This document shows, one piece after another, positions 46,758 to 55,387 of a DNA stretch of 64,000 nt. A program made the position numbers and the translations under genes. The stretch's first letter is position 1. Each line of letters opens with the position of its first letter. A model generated the notes under the pieces. That model did no database searches, was not told where the DNA came from, and saw only the letters and a program-made list of their open reading frames with translations. Source of the stretch: Hyphomicrobiales bacterium (GTDB lineage: Bacteria; Pseudomonadota; Alphaproteobacteria; Rhizobiales; Aestuariivirgaceae); assembly GCA_025359045.1 (NCBI GenBank), contig JANYHN010000013.1, positions 56,377-120,376 of the forward strand, given 5' to 3'.

Positions 46758-48245
46758 ATGACCTCCCTTAAAGCCGAAAATCCCGCAAACAAACTGTCTC
46801 ACCAAGAAGTAATCTGGATTATTTCAGGTGTCGTCGTCGCCATGTTTTTGGCGGCCCTTGACCAAACCATTGTGGTCACCGCCATGCCAACCATTGGCCG
46901 TGCTTTGGGTAATCCTGAATATCTGCCATGGATCATCACGTCCTATTTACTGGCCTCCACAGCGGTCACACCGCTTTACGGCAAAGTGTCTGATATTATC
47001 GGCAGGCGAGTCACGCTGCTTTTTGCAATCGTGGTTTTTATCATCGGCTCCATTTTTTGCGCGCTTGCCCCAAGCTTGCTCATCTTGATCATCGCCCGCG
47101 CGGTTCAAGGGTTGGGCGGCGGTGGCCTCATCTCGCTGGCTCAAACCATTATTGCGGATATTGTCTCGCCCAAGGAACGTTCGCGCTATCAGGTGTTCAT
47201 TGCGGGCGTATATATGTCGGCGAGTATTTCCGGCCCCTTGCTTGGTGGTTATTTTGCTGAGCATTGGAACTGGTCTTTGATCTTCTGGATCAACGTGCCG
47301 CTCGGCATTTTCGCGTTGTTGATGACAAATGGCTTGCTCAAAAAACTGCCGCGCAATGAGCGTCCCCATAAGCTAGATTTTCTAGGCGCGGCTTTAATGG
47401 CGTTGGCCAGCATTGCGATGATGCTGGCGCTCAGCTGGGGCGGCATTCATTATCCTTGGATTTCGGTGCATGTGCTGGGCCTGTTAGTCGTTTCAGTTCT
47501 GCTTTGGGGCGCTTTTATCTGGCGGCTCAAAACGGCGGAAGAGCCTTTTATCGCGTCTGATATTTTGAGCAATTCCGTCGTCGCCATGGGCACAATTGCG
47601 GTCATGTTGGTGATGGGTTGCTATATTGGCATCACTGCTTACCTTCCGGTTTATATGGAGCTCACATTTGGTCTCACTGCAAGCCAATCAGGCTTCTCGC
47701 TCATTCCGTTTATGGCCGGAACCGTGGTCGGTGCCATCATCGCTGGCCGCTTCATGGCCCATTCGCAGCGCTACAAACGCCCCGCCACTTACGGCCTGAT
47801 CTTTTCCATCGCGGGCCTGGCCGTGTTGGCCACGCTCAAAACCACGCCGGGCATTTGGGTGGTTGAAATTTTGATGGCGGGTCTCAGCGTTGGTCTGGGC
47901 ACAATATTCCCCACCACCACAGTCTCCATCCAAAACGCCGTGCAACCTTACCAGATGGGGACAGCCACAGGCGTCATGGGCTTCTTCCGCTCGTTAGGCG
48001 GAGCCCTAATAGTGGCCGCGTTTGGCGCGATGTTGTTCTCACAGATTCCAAACCTCTCGGCGCTCCAAGAATCCTCCGGCGAAAAACTAGCCCAAATCGT
48101 GGCATCAGGTGAAATCCACAACGCCTTTCGCCCCATGTTCGCCCTAGCCGCAGGGGTTCTGGCGCTGGCGCTTGCAGCATTCAGCCAGATGCCGGAGAAG
48201 GCACTGCGGGGAAAAGTGAGTGTGGCGGAGGTGGTGGGGGAGTGA
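46758..48245 (+). CDS. DHA2-family MFS drug exporter (EmrB/QacA type)
   Basis: This 495-residue major facilitator has 14 predicted helices. Motif A is LYGKVSDIIGRRV after helix 2, and the helix 1 motif is LDQTIVVTAMPTIGRAL, both typical of EmrB/QacA exporters. Proton-driven efflux of drugs or other toxic organics is expected. There is no EmrA-like adaptor next to it. The gene ends with GC-rich, near-tandem codons and is followed by the AT-richer accessory region. Confidence 0.93.
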   Translation: MTSLKAENPANKLSHQEVIWIISGVVVAMFLAALDQTIVVTAMPTIGRALGNPEYLPWIITSYLLASTAVTPLYGKVSDIIGRRVTLLFAIVVFIIGSIFCALAPSLLILIIARAVQGLGGGGLISLAQTIIADIVSPKERSRYQVFIAGVYMSASISGPLLGGYFAEHWNWSLIFWINVPLGIFALLMTNGLLKKLPRNERPHKLDFLGAALMALASIAMMLALSWGGIHYPWISVHVLGLLVVSVLLWGAFIWRLKTAEEPFIASDILSNSVVAMGTIAVMLVMGCYIGITAYLPVYMELTFGLTASQSGFSLIPFMAGTVVGAIIAGRFMAHSQRYKRPATYGLIFSIAGLAVLATLKTTPGIWVVEILMAGLSVGLGTIFPTTTVSIQNAVQPYQMGTATGVMGFFRSLGGALIVAAFGAMLFSQIPNLSALQESSGEKLAQIVASGEIHNAFRPMFALAAGVLALALAAFSQMPEKALRGKVSVAEVVGE

Positions 48246-48356
48246 GGGTGGGAAGTAAAATAGAATGCACTGTCACCGTCATCACTGCGATTGACTATCC
48301 CAGGGGCTAGCTAACTTTCACCATCTATGCGAGCATCATGTCACGTATGAAGCTCT

Positions 48357-48389
48357 GCAAAGACGGAGCAAAGACGGAGCAAAGACGGT
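48357..48389. repeat. Three tandem copies of an 11-base unit
   Basis: GCAAAGACGGA occurs three times in a row (last base differing) upstream of the nucleotidyltransferase-like gene. It could be a slippage-prone promoter element or a regulator-binding array, or simply a short tandem duplication. Confidence 0.7.
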
Positions 48390-48466
48390 GGATTCAGAAA
48401 GACTGCATTTACTACTTTGGTGGTAAGTCAACTTTAGGTTTTTTGCCGTCATGGGAGAGGAACATT

Positions 48467-49051
48467 TTGCCATTACCACCGTCTGATATGCGTGGGCTGT
48501 TGCCACCTTTTCTAGGTGCCGATGCGGCTACTCATGCGCGGTCTCCATATCCTTCTACAATGAGTGAACTCGCTTCTGGCTTAGGAACTACGCCACACCG
48601 CGAAGCTTTGCTCAAAAATTTAATCACTTATCGCCAAATGCTGGCCACTGAAGGATATACGACCGGCATTCAATTTGTGGACGGCAGCTTCGTTGAAAAC
48701 GTTGAGATCAATGCATCGCGTCCACCAAGCGATATTGATGTGTTTAGTATTCTTTCTGTACCTCCCAAGTATCTGGCTGCTCCACCTACTTGGGCCTCAA
48801 CAGGTCTGCCCTTCTGGCAAAGTGAGATTGCAGGCCCAACCGCCCAAGTCAAAAACAAGTTGCGTTTTTCTCTGGATACCTATGCCGTGTTGTTTGAGGA
48901 AATGGGTCCCGGCGACCTAATTCAGAACACCATTTACTGGTACAGCTTGTTCTCGCATCAGAAAAGCACCCAAGCATGGAAAGGTTTTGTTGCTCTTCAA
49001 CTCGACCCGGTCGCTGACCAAGCGGCTTTGTCATTACTGGGGAGTCCATAA
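48467..49051 (+). CDS. Nucleotidyltransferase-fold protein (DUF6932-like)
   Basis: The 194-residue product carries the nucleotidyltransferase signature: QFVDGSFVENVEINASR followed by PPSDIDVFSIL, i.e. a G-S turn and then D-x-D 17 residues later. This matches minimal NTases and, as I recall, DUF6932. The frame is open further upstream. A TTG start at 48467 is proposed because GGGAGAGG lies six bases before it; the ATG at 48488 has no site. Its stop overlaps the next ATG (TAATG). The arrangement resembles two-gene toxin-antitoxin or defence modules; no activity is proven. Confidence 0.6.
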   Translation: MPLPPSDMRGLLPPFLGADAATHARSPYPSTMSELASGLGTTPHREALLKNLITYRQMLATEGYTTGIQFVDGSFVENVEINASRPPSDIDVFSILSVPPKYLAAPPTWASTGLPFWQSEIAGPTAQVKNKLRFSLDTYAVLFEEMGPGDLIQNTIYWYSLFSHQKSTQAWKGFVALQLDPVADQAALSLLGSP

Positions 49052-50016
49052 TGCCAACGCTACTCGCCATAGAAGCACTCGAACAAGATCGCATATTTGT
49101 CAAACAACAGTTGGCAAAGCCGAGCGATGACACGTGGGGCACTGCAAAGCTTATGTGGCAGAGCCGCCTGACTGACATAGAAGCGCAAATTAACGCCACG
49201 GCTTCAACTCGCTCCAACTTCGCCAGTGTTGCGCTGATCTTTGACGGCAATCCTGTGATCGGCACAAGTGACATACGGCTTGATTTCACCACAGACGCGC
49301 TCGACAATTACCAAAAGATTATCGCCATTGCGCTTGCATCGAAGATGAGTGAAGCCTTGCCTGAACGTGGCCCTTTGCCAGGTGCTGTGCAATCACGGCT
49401 TTACATCCGGGATTTGGTGCGCGGCTCCATGGGCTTCATCCTAGAAGAGATTGCGCCTGAGCAATCATCGCTGCTGCCCTCGGCACTCAAGGTAGCTGTT
49501 GAGGATGCCACCCAATTAATAACAACGTTGAGCGCAAGTTCCGATCCTGATTTTGAAACTGCATTGGAAGCAATGCAGCCTCGGCTTGTGGGAGCAGTGC
49601 AGCGGTTTGCGAAAGTTTTGTATGAAGCTGGAGCCAGCGCGAAAATCGTAGGCGACGAACACCGACTTGCCTTAACAATCGACCAAGTAGGCCAGCTTTC
49701 AAGGCGGCTCAATGAAATCGAGGTGACTGAAGAAACCGAGTCCGTAGACGGTGTTCTCTTGGGCGTCCTTCCTGAGTCGCACAGGTTCGAGCTAAAGTTA
49801 CCCGGAGACGAGAGCATTACTTTGCGCGGTGCGGTTTCCGAAGACCTCGCCATGAAATACACTTTGGACACCGCCTTTAAGGACCAACTGCTTTTACAAC
49901 CCGTCCGCGCGCAAGTACGCACTGTTCGCACCGTTCGGAGCGGCAAACTTGTGAATGAGAAGAAAATACTTGAGGCGTTGGAGCCTGCACCCGCTGGGGG
50001 GGAGATTTCGTCTTAG
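49051..50016 (+). CDS. Hypothetical partner of the nucleotidyltransferase-like protein
   Basis: This 321-residue protein has no family I recognise. The first 40 residues are helical (EALEQDRIFVKQQLAKPSDD). A middle part (about 45-130) reads SNFASVALIFDGNPVIG and DLVRGSMGFILEEI, like a small alpha/beta sensor domain. The C-terminal part has a beta-rich piece with GVLPESHRFELKLPGDE, a FELKLPG-type barrel. It is coupled to the upstream gene by a TAATG overlap. A sensor or antitoxin role in one module is a guess. Confidence 0.55.
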   Translation: MPTLLAIEALEQDRIFVKQQLAKPSDDTWGTAKLMWQSRLTDIEAQINATASTRSNFASVALIFDGNPVIGTSDIRLDFTTDALDNYQKIIAIALASKMSEALPERGPLPGAVQSRLYIRDLVRGSMGFILEEIAPEQSSLLPSALKVAVEDATQLITTLSASSDPDFETALEAMQPRLVGAVQRFAKVLYEAGASAKIVGDEHRLALTIDQVGQLSRRLNEIEVTEETESVDGVLLGVLPESHRFELKLPGDESITLRGAVSEDLAMKYTLDTAFKDQLLLQPVRAQVRTVRTVRSGKLVNEKKILEALEPAPAGGEISS

Positions 50017-50052
50017 CCCCGTCTTTTCACCGACGCGCAAACACGGAATTAC

Positions 50053-50144
50053 GGTGACACCCCACTTAATATACCCCATCATTTATCGTAGCTTGAATGA
50101 AGCTGACACCTCATTTAACACATCCCGCCATTTCTCCTAACTTG
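50053..50144. repeat. Imperfect direct repeat, two units of 42 bases
   Basis: The units start at 50053 (GTGACACCCC...) and 50103 (CTGACACCTC...), 50 bases apart, and agree at about 70% of positions by hand alignment. They lie downstream of the nucleotidyltransferase pair. They may be remnants of a mobile element end; I cannot identify one. Confidence 0.4.
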
Positions 50145-50275
50145 CCAATGGCAGTGCGAACTCATTATCGCGGGCGGTTAATTAATTGGGCATCACCGTA
50201 TTTCCGCTCTTGCTCAAAAAAATGGGAGCCGCTTCCGCAACTCCCACATAATTTTTCAAAGTCAGTCGACTAATT

Positions 50276-50797
50276 TTAGTCTAACACTTCAGCATAAGCT
50301 GCTGAACGGAAGGGCAGCAGCGGTGTGCCATAAGGGTTGAACGTGTCTTTGGCCTTTGTTGTTCCGCCAAAGCCGATAGACACGCCGAGTTTAAAGTTAT
50401 GCTCATGGCCATCATCTTCGGTGTTTGCCGTAAATTGGCTATAATCATAGCTTGCCGTAAGGAACACAGGGCTCGTATCAGAAAGTGCATAAGCACCCTT
50501 GATGCCCACATCCCAGAATGAACCCCAATCACCTGGATCTTCATAATTTATCGACGCATAACCATATGCCCCTGCGACGCGCACCGCGAATTGATCACTA
50601 AATGCGTGGATCACGCCGCCATCTGCAAACCAGCCAGAAAAGCCACTGTCAACTTGGTCGACACGAATATCAGCGTAACCAATTTGAGTGTAGAGCAGTG
50701 TATCCTCAGAAACGTCGAGGCCCAACACCGCTCCGCCCATCAAGCCAACTCCATCATCGGAGGGCTGGCTGTTGGTTTTGCCAACGGCACCGAACAC
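50276..50797 (-). CDS. Outer-membrane beta-barrel protein fragment
   Basis: The 173-residue product has alternating polar/hydrophobic strands typical of small porin-like barrels (TLLYTQIGYADIRVD, FAVRVAGAYGYASINY, PVFLTASYDYSQF, HNFKLGVSIGFGG). The only start is a GTG inside what looks like a continuing frame; 33 further codons upstream are open but contain no start and no signal peptide. The N terminus with its export signal is missing, so the gene is probably truncated. The barrel end does not close on a C-terminal Phe (it ends AEVLD). Confidence 0.5.
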   Translation of the reverse strand: MFGAVGKTNSQPSDDGVGLMGGAVLGLDVSEDTLLYTQIGYADIRVDQVDSGFSGWFADGGVIHAFSDQFAVRVAGAYGYASINYEDPGDWGSFWDVGIKGAYALSDTSPVFLTASYDYSQFTANTEDDGHEHNFKLGVSIGFGGTTKAKDTFNPYGTPLLPFRSAAYAEVLD

Positions 50798-51777
50798 GCT
50801 GACTGATTGATGGCCACTGTTGCATTTTTGGAACAGGCTGGATGGCGCTATTGCTACTTTAACGAGTTTTCTTAATGAGTATCAATTTTAATGCTTAAAT
50901 TAGCTGCAAATTTTGGCTGAACCGAATCAGTTGCTAGTCGCAAGGTTCTTTTTTTAAATAAGGTTTTCTGTAGTGGGGGCTATTTGCCTTTTAGAAAATC
51001 CAAAAAGTCTGTTGCATCGAAAATCATTTCACTCGGTTGTCCGAGAATCTCGCCAACTCCAGGGTAAATCGGCCCGGAAAACAGCTTGGTCTTCCCGCAC
51101 CTACGTCGTTTTCATGATGGGCTCAAAACTATTGTTGGGGGGCAGGGGTGCACCAGAAGGGAAGTCCCAATTCTGGAGTGTGGCAAGTAATGGCAGGCCC
51201 AGCGTACGATGTCAAGCATTATTTTTAACATTTAGGATTATTTACGTAAATTATTGATCGCAACCGTAATTTCCAAACCGCGCTCAAATTTGGTGCTGAT
51301 CAGATAAAATCTAAATGGTTGAAAAATGGTGAGCCCAGCGGGGTCGCACTCGGGCCACATAATTCAAAAGGTTAGCTAGTCCAACCGGTTAAATGACCTC
51401 GTTGAATTAATTGGGATAATCCTGGGTCTGTCCAACTTGAATTTGGGATCAACCATTGCTGATCATGTTAAAATTTTAGATAGTGTATGCCACTCGTGAT
51501 CCATCAATAGTTGAACCAACTATTCAAATGAGTTTTCCACAAACGGTTGGGAACAACAAAGCAATGAGATCAATTATTTAGTATTTTCGTGTGTGGTAAC
51601 AAAAAGTGTGTAGAAAGAAATCTCAAGAAAAGTTATCATATGAATAGATTATTCGTTTTTTTTTCATTGTTGCAACACCGTCGCCAAGTTGGAAACATGT
51701 GATGCAACTAACTCTTGCAGCCTGCTCAATCGTGTGCAAAATGTGATTGAAATAAGTTCAATAATTCGGGGGAAATG
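50798..51777. other. About 980 bases without a supported gene
   Basis: This stretch between the truncated barrel gene and the toxin locus holds only short, unconvincing frames. The right half (51240-51780) is visibly AT-rich, with several T-runs and A-runs. No inverted repeats, tRNA or transposase remnants stood out. It must contain the promoter of the downstream toxin operon, and GGGGGA at 51768-51773 is that operon's first ribosome-binding site. Confidence 0.6.
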
Positions 51778-52263
51778 ATGGCTAGTTCCAAGCAGGGCGA
51801 TAAGCCTAGGGTAACAGTTGCATCGCAAATCAAGAGCGAAGGACAACCTAACACAGGGCATCCGATTGCCAATCGTGTTACCGCTATTGGACACGCCATT
51901 TGGCTGATGTCTCGCTCAGCTTTGCATAAGCATTTAATGATTACGGACATCGAGTGGCTGCTTATGCCGCCCATCATGTTGGGCCAGTTTCATCTATGGC
52001 AAGATCAAGGTCGTCCTCATGGCTTTGCCTCTTGGGCATATTTTGGTGAAGAGCAAGAAGAGCGCATCGCCAACAAGGGCATTCGCCGCCTGATGCCCAC
52101 AGATTGGAAGACTGGCGAAGCTCTCTGGCTTATTGATTTCGTTGCTCCGTTTGGACAGCAGGAAGCCATGGTGAAAGATCTGCGCGAAAAGGTGTTGCCG
52201 GGCAAGCGCATGAAAATGTTGCAGGCCAAACCTGAAGGTGGCACAGGAGTTACAGAGTGGTGA
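51778..52263 (+). CDS. RTX toxin-activating lysine acyltransferase (HlyC/CyaC family)
   Basis: These enzymes attach fatty acyl groups from acyl-ACP to internal lysines of RTX toxins in the cytosol, which makes the toxins membrane-active. The 161-residue protein keeps the family layout: GHAIWLMSRSALHKHL with His50 in the position of the catalytic histidine, PIMLGQFHLWQDQGRPHGFA, FASWAYFGEEQEERI, and WLIDFVAPFG with Asp120 as the second catalytic residue. Two ATGs lie in a row; the second, at 51778, has better spacing to GGGGGA. It heads a run of overlapping genes that ends in the RTX protein. Confidence 0.92.
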   Translation: MASSKQGDKPRVTVASQIKSEGQPNTGHPIANRVTAIGHAIWLMSRSALHKHLMITDIEWLLMPPIMLGQFHLWQDQGRPHGFASWAYFGEEQEERIANKGIRRLMPTDWKTGEALWLIDFVAPFGQQEAMVKDLREKVLPGKRMKMLQAKPEGGTGVTEW

Positions 52264-53333
52264 GATTATCTGGTTTCTCGACTACTTCACAGCTTGATTT
52301 AGCTTTACCAATTCTCGCAAAGACTTCCGTCAGAAATATTCTCCGAACGGACCGGCTTAATGCAAGAGGCATTAATGACGCCTGGCGTTGTTTTTGTACC
52401 TTGTTTTTTTTGATTTGTTCTGTAGCGGTTTGCGACGCCAAATCAGACCTAAAATTGCCTCAGGGTGTAACCGTTTATGGCGACGTAACAGTGCTAAGGC
52501 CAATCGAAGTGTTGAATCGCACGACGACTGATTGTCGTAACGGTGGTGACGATTATGATATCTTTCGCTTGGCGGTGGCAAGGTCTTCAAATGAAACGAA
52601 GATCGAGATAAATCTTAGTGGAGATCTTAAGAGCCTTGGTTGCGAGCAGTTTAGATTGGGGAAAAACAGGCCCAAAAAATCAACATTCTTGATTGGCCGG
52701 AACAATAAACTTTCGCAAGCAACTTCCTTGAATTTTAAAGATGAGGCAGTTCGTCGTGCTTGGACTTTGGTGGGACCACTTCCTTACCAGAAAACTAATC
52801 TCGCCGAAAATGAAATGCGTTTGACCAATGTAGCATTAAGAAAATTTGGTGCGGATGAGTGTTGGCCCATCGGAGACACATTCGAAGTTGTTATGCCGGA
52901 TAGAACCAAACGACCCTACCTATTTATCGCTATAAGCGAAAACGGGGCTAAATTGGGCAGCAACACACTTCAATACAAAATAACATGTAACAACTGGGAA
53001 GGTGGTTATGGTTTTGCTTCGGACATTTCATCAGTTAATGCTCAATTTTACAACTTGCCCCAAAGTGCTTTCATCTTTGACCAAACTTTTGGATTTGGCT
53101 TTCTTGTCAACCACTTTGAGCAAACGTTTTGTCTCAGCGTCCCAGATATCAAACTTAGGTACCTTCTTACTGATCGCGACAGTTTTTTAAAAATGATACC
53201 TGATGAGCGTGATCAAGCCGCACTTTTGGGTGGGCCCGCAGCTCCAAAGTTTCCAGCGATAGATGAGATAAACACTAAAATCGCACATCGTATAATATCG
53301 ATGACGAAGAGCTGCAGAACATGGTCGCCATAG
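52257..53333 (+). CDS. Hypothetical protein with an internal membrane segment, candidate immunity gene 1
   Basis: I do not recognise this 358-residue protein. It has a hydrophobic segment at about 46-60 (CFCTLFFLICSVAVCDA), which could be a signal peptide if translation starts later than the GTG used here, or a membrane anchor. The remainder is beta-rich with several Cys. It overlaps the acyltransferase gene at its start and the next gene at its end, so all three are coupled. It stands directly before a head-Hint gene, like the small genes before the other three heads. An envelope-located protector is inferred from position only. Confidence 0.5.
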   Translation: MVRLSGFSTTSQLDLALPILAKTSVRNILRTDRLNARGINDAWRCFCTLFFLICSVAVCDAKSDLKLPQGVTVYGDVTVLRPIEVLNRTTTDCRNGGDDYDIFRLAVARSSNETKIEINLSGDLKSLGCEQFRLGKNRPKKSTFLIGRNNKLSQATSLNFKDEAVRRAWTLVGPLPYQKTNLAENEMRLTNVALRKFGADECWPIGDTFEVVMPDRTKRPYLFIAISENGAKLGSNTLQYKITCNNWEGGYGFASDISSVNAQFYNLPQSAFIFDQTFGFGFLVNHFEQTFCLSVPDIKLRYLLTDRDSFLKMIPDERDQAALLGGPAAPKFPAIDEINTKIAHRIISMTKSCRTWSP

Positions 53334-54271
53334 CAAACACTTCTGGCAAGACAGATCTTGATGTATGGAACTTGGTGGTAGCAAGTGAATTGTACCAATC
53401 CGAGCATGGAGGCAAACCAAACAAAGTATTTACTGCTTCTTGGGCGGCTCCGGGCAATGGGGTCGTTGCACAGCTTCTAAATAGTACTAAGCCCGACAAT
53501 AGTTCGGGCATTAGTTTTGGCCTGGTTCAACTTGATATTGGAGCTGGAAATCCGTTTGGTGTCCAAGCGTATGAGACAATCCTTTCCAATGCATTCGGCA
53601 ACGGTGTGATCACACAGGATGAATTTGATCACTTGTTGACTTACATTGGTATGAATAGATCTGAAATACAGGCCGCATATAGAGGATCGACAGTTTTACA
53701 GGCAGAATTTAAGAACGATCTAAATGTGCTCAACGCGCTTTTTTCTACGACTGATGCTAAAGATATAATCGTGAACGCGTCACTTCAGCAGACGCAGACA
53801 ATTGTCACTGCGTTTTTTACAGGGCCGACTGCACTTTATGACAATATGCAGCATATTTGGTCGGATGGGAACTCGGTCTTCAGCAGTACTAATCCAGACT
53901 ATTACAGCGCAATGGCCGTGTTAATAGCCACAAAGAACCGACAGGGGTCACTGGGAGGTGACTTGGTGAGTTACTTGGAAACACACGAAATAACAAGTTT
54001 GGCAGACTTGAAAGCCGCATATGCCATTTATAAGCCGAGCCTGCTAAGTGATGAACGTGGTGGTTGGTTTGATCGCGTGGCAAACGATGGCGGGGCTGCG
54101 GCTCAACTCATGTTAGAGCATTTTCAACCGTCTCTCCCAGTCGTTCACTGCTTCCCCGCTACCACTCAAATCGCTTTGGCGAGTGGTGGGTTTGCTAACA
54201 TCAAGGATATCAAAGTTGGCGATGTAATTCTTGCCTTTAATCCTTTCATGTCGATGGGGCGTCGTTTGTAG
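53321..54271 (+). CDS. Head cassette 1: lysozyme-like domain with truncated Hint domain
   Basis: The 316-residue product has an N-terminal domain of about 270 residues. It includes VASELYQSEHGGKPNK and SGISFGLVQLDIGAGNPFG; the E...S-x-S-F-G-x-x-Q-x-D pattern recalls lysozyme-type muramidases, but that is only a resemblance. At residue 277 (VHCFPATTQIALASGG) a Hint domain begins with its Cys and the IKVGDVILAFNP block. It is cut off after about 30 residues by the TAG at 54269. The reading frame stays open beyond the stop into a fragment of the long toxin body (next entry). It is probably a non-functional relic of a former full-length toxin gene. Confidence 0.65.
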   Translation: MVAIANTSGKTDLDVWNLVVASELYQSEHGGKPNKVFTASWAAPGNGVVAQLLNSTKPDNSSGISFGLVQLDIGAGNPFGVQAYETILSNAFGNGVITQDEFDHLLTYIGMNRSEIQAAYRGSTVLQAEFKNDLNVLNALFSTTDAKDIIVNASLQQTQTIVTAFFTGPTALYDNMQHIWSDGNSVFSSTNPDYYSAMAVLIATKNRQGSLGGDLVSYLETHEITSLADLKAAYAIYKPSLLSDERGGWFDRVANDGGAAAQLMLEHFQPSLPVVHCFPATTQIALASGGFANIKDIKVGDVILAFNPFMSMGRRL

Positions 54272-54763
54272 CGCAGTTGTTGCTATTCGGTTCAAGATTT
54301 CGTCCGACATACAGTTGCCGAAAGAGGATTTGGAACGGTCGGCAATTTTGCCTTTGGGGATAATCTGCTCGAGAAAGTGCTGATCGGCTCGGCATTGCGC
54401 TCCATTGGCAGCGTGGCGGTGGATTCAATTCAGGGCCATGTCACGTTTGATGCTGATCATATTGGCGGTCGTTTTGCTTATAAAGTGATTGGCAGCGTGG
54501 GCGGCATTGCGGGTAATCTATTGATGCAGGACCTCATCTCGGGCCTGCATGTCAGCCCCGAAGTGGCATCCGCACTTTCAATCTTTTCGAGTGGGGCAGG
54601 GCAAACGCTAGAGCACAAAGCCAGTCCACAAAACTTGTTTATTTCTGCATATGCATACAATTTCTACTTGCGGCGCGCCAAAGCCCATGCCAAGAATGTT
54701 AACAGGGAATTAACGACTCTTCGGGCGGGGGCATTTTGGTTTATTCAAACATTGGCGGCTTGA
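54272..54763 (+). pseudogene. Remnant of the RTX toxin body behind head cassette 1
   Basis: This stretch is in the same frame as cassette 1 and has no stop until 54763. From about 54346 to 54600 it is closely similar at DNA and protein level to 60541-60792 of the long RTX gene (NLLEKVLIGSALRSIGSVAV, DADHIGGRFAY, SGLHVSPEVASALS). The part encoding most of the Hint domain is deleted, and after 54600 the sequence diverges. It shows that cassette 1 was once joined to the long body. Confidence 0.8.
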
Positions 54764-54866
54764 TGCTTGATGCTTGCTGCGCGAAATCGCGGGGAAGGCG
54801 TTTGTGTGCGCAAGTGTATGAGGTTGATATTTGCTAATTTCGAATTGTTTTGCGAGTTGGTGTAGC

Positions 54867-55385
54867 ATGGCAGCTAGCATTACAGCACCAAGCGGTTGGC
54901 AATTCTTGATTACAAGAGCGACTATATCTTTACTTGTAATTGCGCCTTATTATTTTTCTGACATTTTTCTGGGGAATGTCAAAATAGAGCACTTGCTCGG
55001 GCCGCTAGTAATTTCGATTTTTACTGCTTCAATTTGGTCTCTATTTTGGATGGTAATCTATTACATTATCAGGCTAAGTCTTAGTGCTTTCCAAAAACAT
55101 CAAATTAGTTTGACCAGAAATTCGGTTTTTCTGACCGAAATTGTTTGGCTTTATTGTTGTTCAGGTTTTGCATTTCTACTCTATTACTACACTGTCGAGA
55201 GACATGGGTCAGGCGGGTCATTCAGCAACTCTGCAGGACCATTACTTATAAATGGATCGCTAACAGAACTAGGATTACGCGACGCGATTTGGAACATCGT
55301 TTCAGTTACCATCGCTGTTGTATTGATCCAGATTCTCAGCATTACTCATTTCTTAATTAAATTTGATTTTCAAGATGGGGTCTGA
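54867..55385 (+). CDS. Four-helix membrane protein, candidate immunity gene 2
   Basis: This 172-residue unknown protein has four predicted membrane helices, at about residues 13-30, 43-68, 88-108 and 140-160, with a Gly/Ser-rich loop (RHGSGGSFSNSAGP) between the last two. It ends two bases before head cassette 2. A membrane location would suit protection against a pore-forming or envelope-directed head; this is inferred from position. The ATG at 54867 is used; a longer frame upstream has no site. Confidence 0.55.
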   Translation: MAASITAPSGWQFLITRATISLLVIAPYYFSDIFLGNVKIEHLLGPLVISIFTASIWSLFWMVIYYIIRLSLSAFQKHQISLTRNSVFLTEIVWLYCCSGFAFLLYYYTVERHGSGGSFSNSAGPLLINGSLTELGLRDAIWNIVSVTIAVVLIQILSITHFLIKFDFQDGV

Positions 55386-55387
55386 CG

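Noticed and set aside
50973..51257. 94-codon reading frame in the gene-poor region
   Set aside because: It has no recognisable domain, no ribosome-binding site and an odd composition, so I do not support it as a gene.
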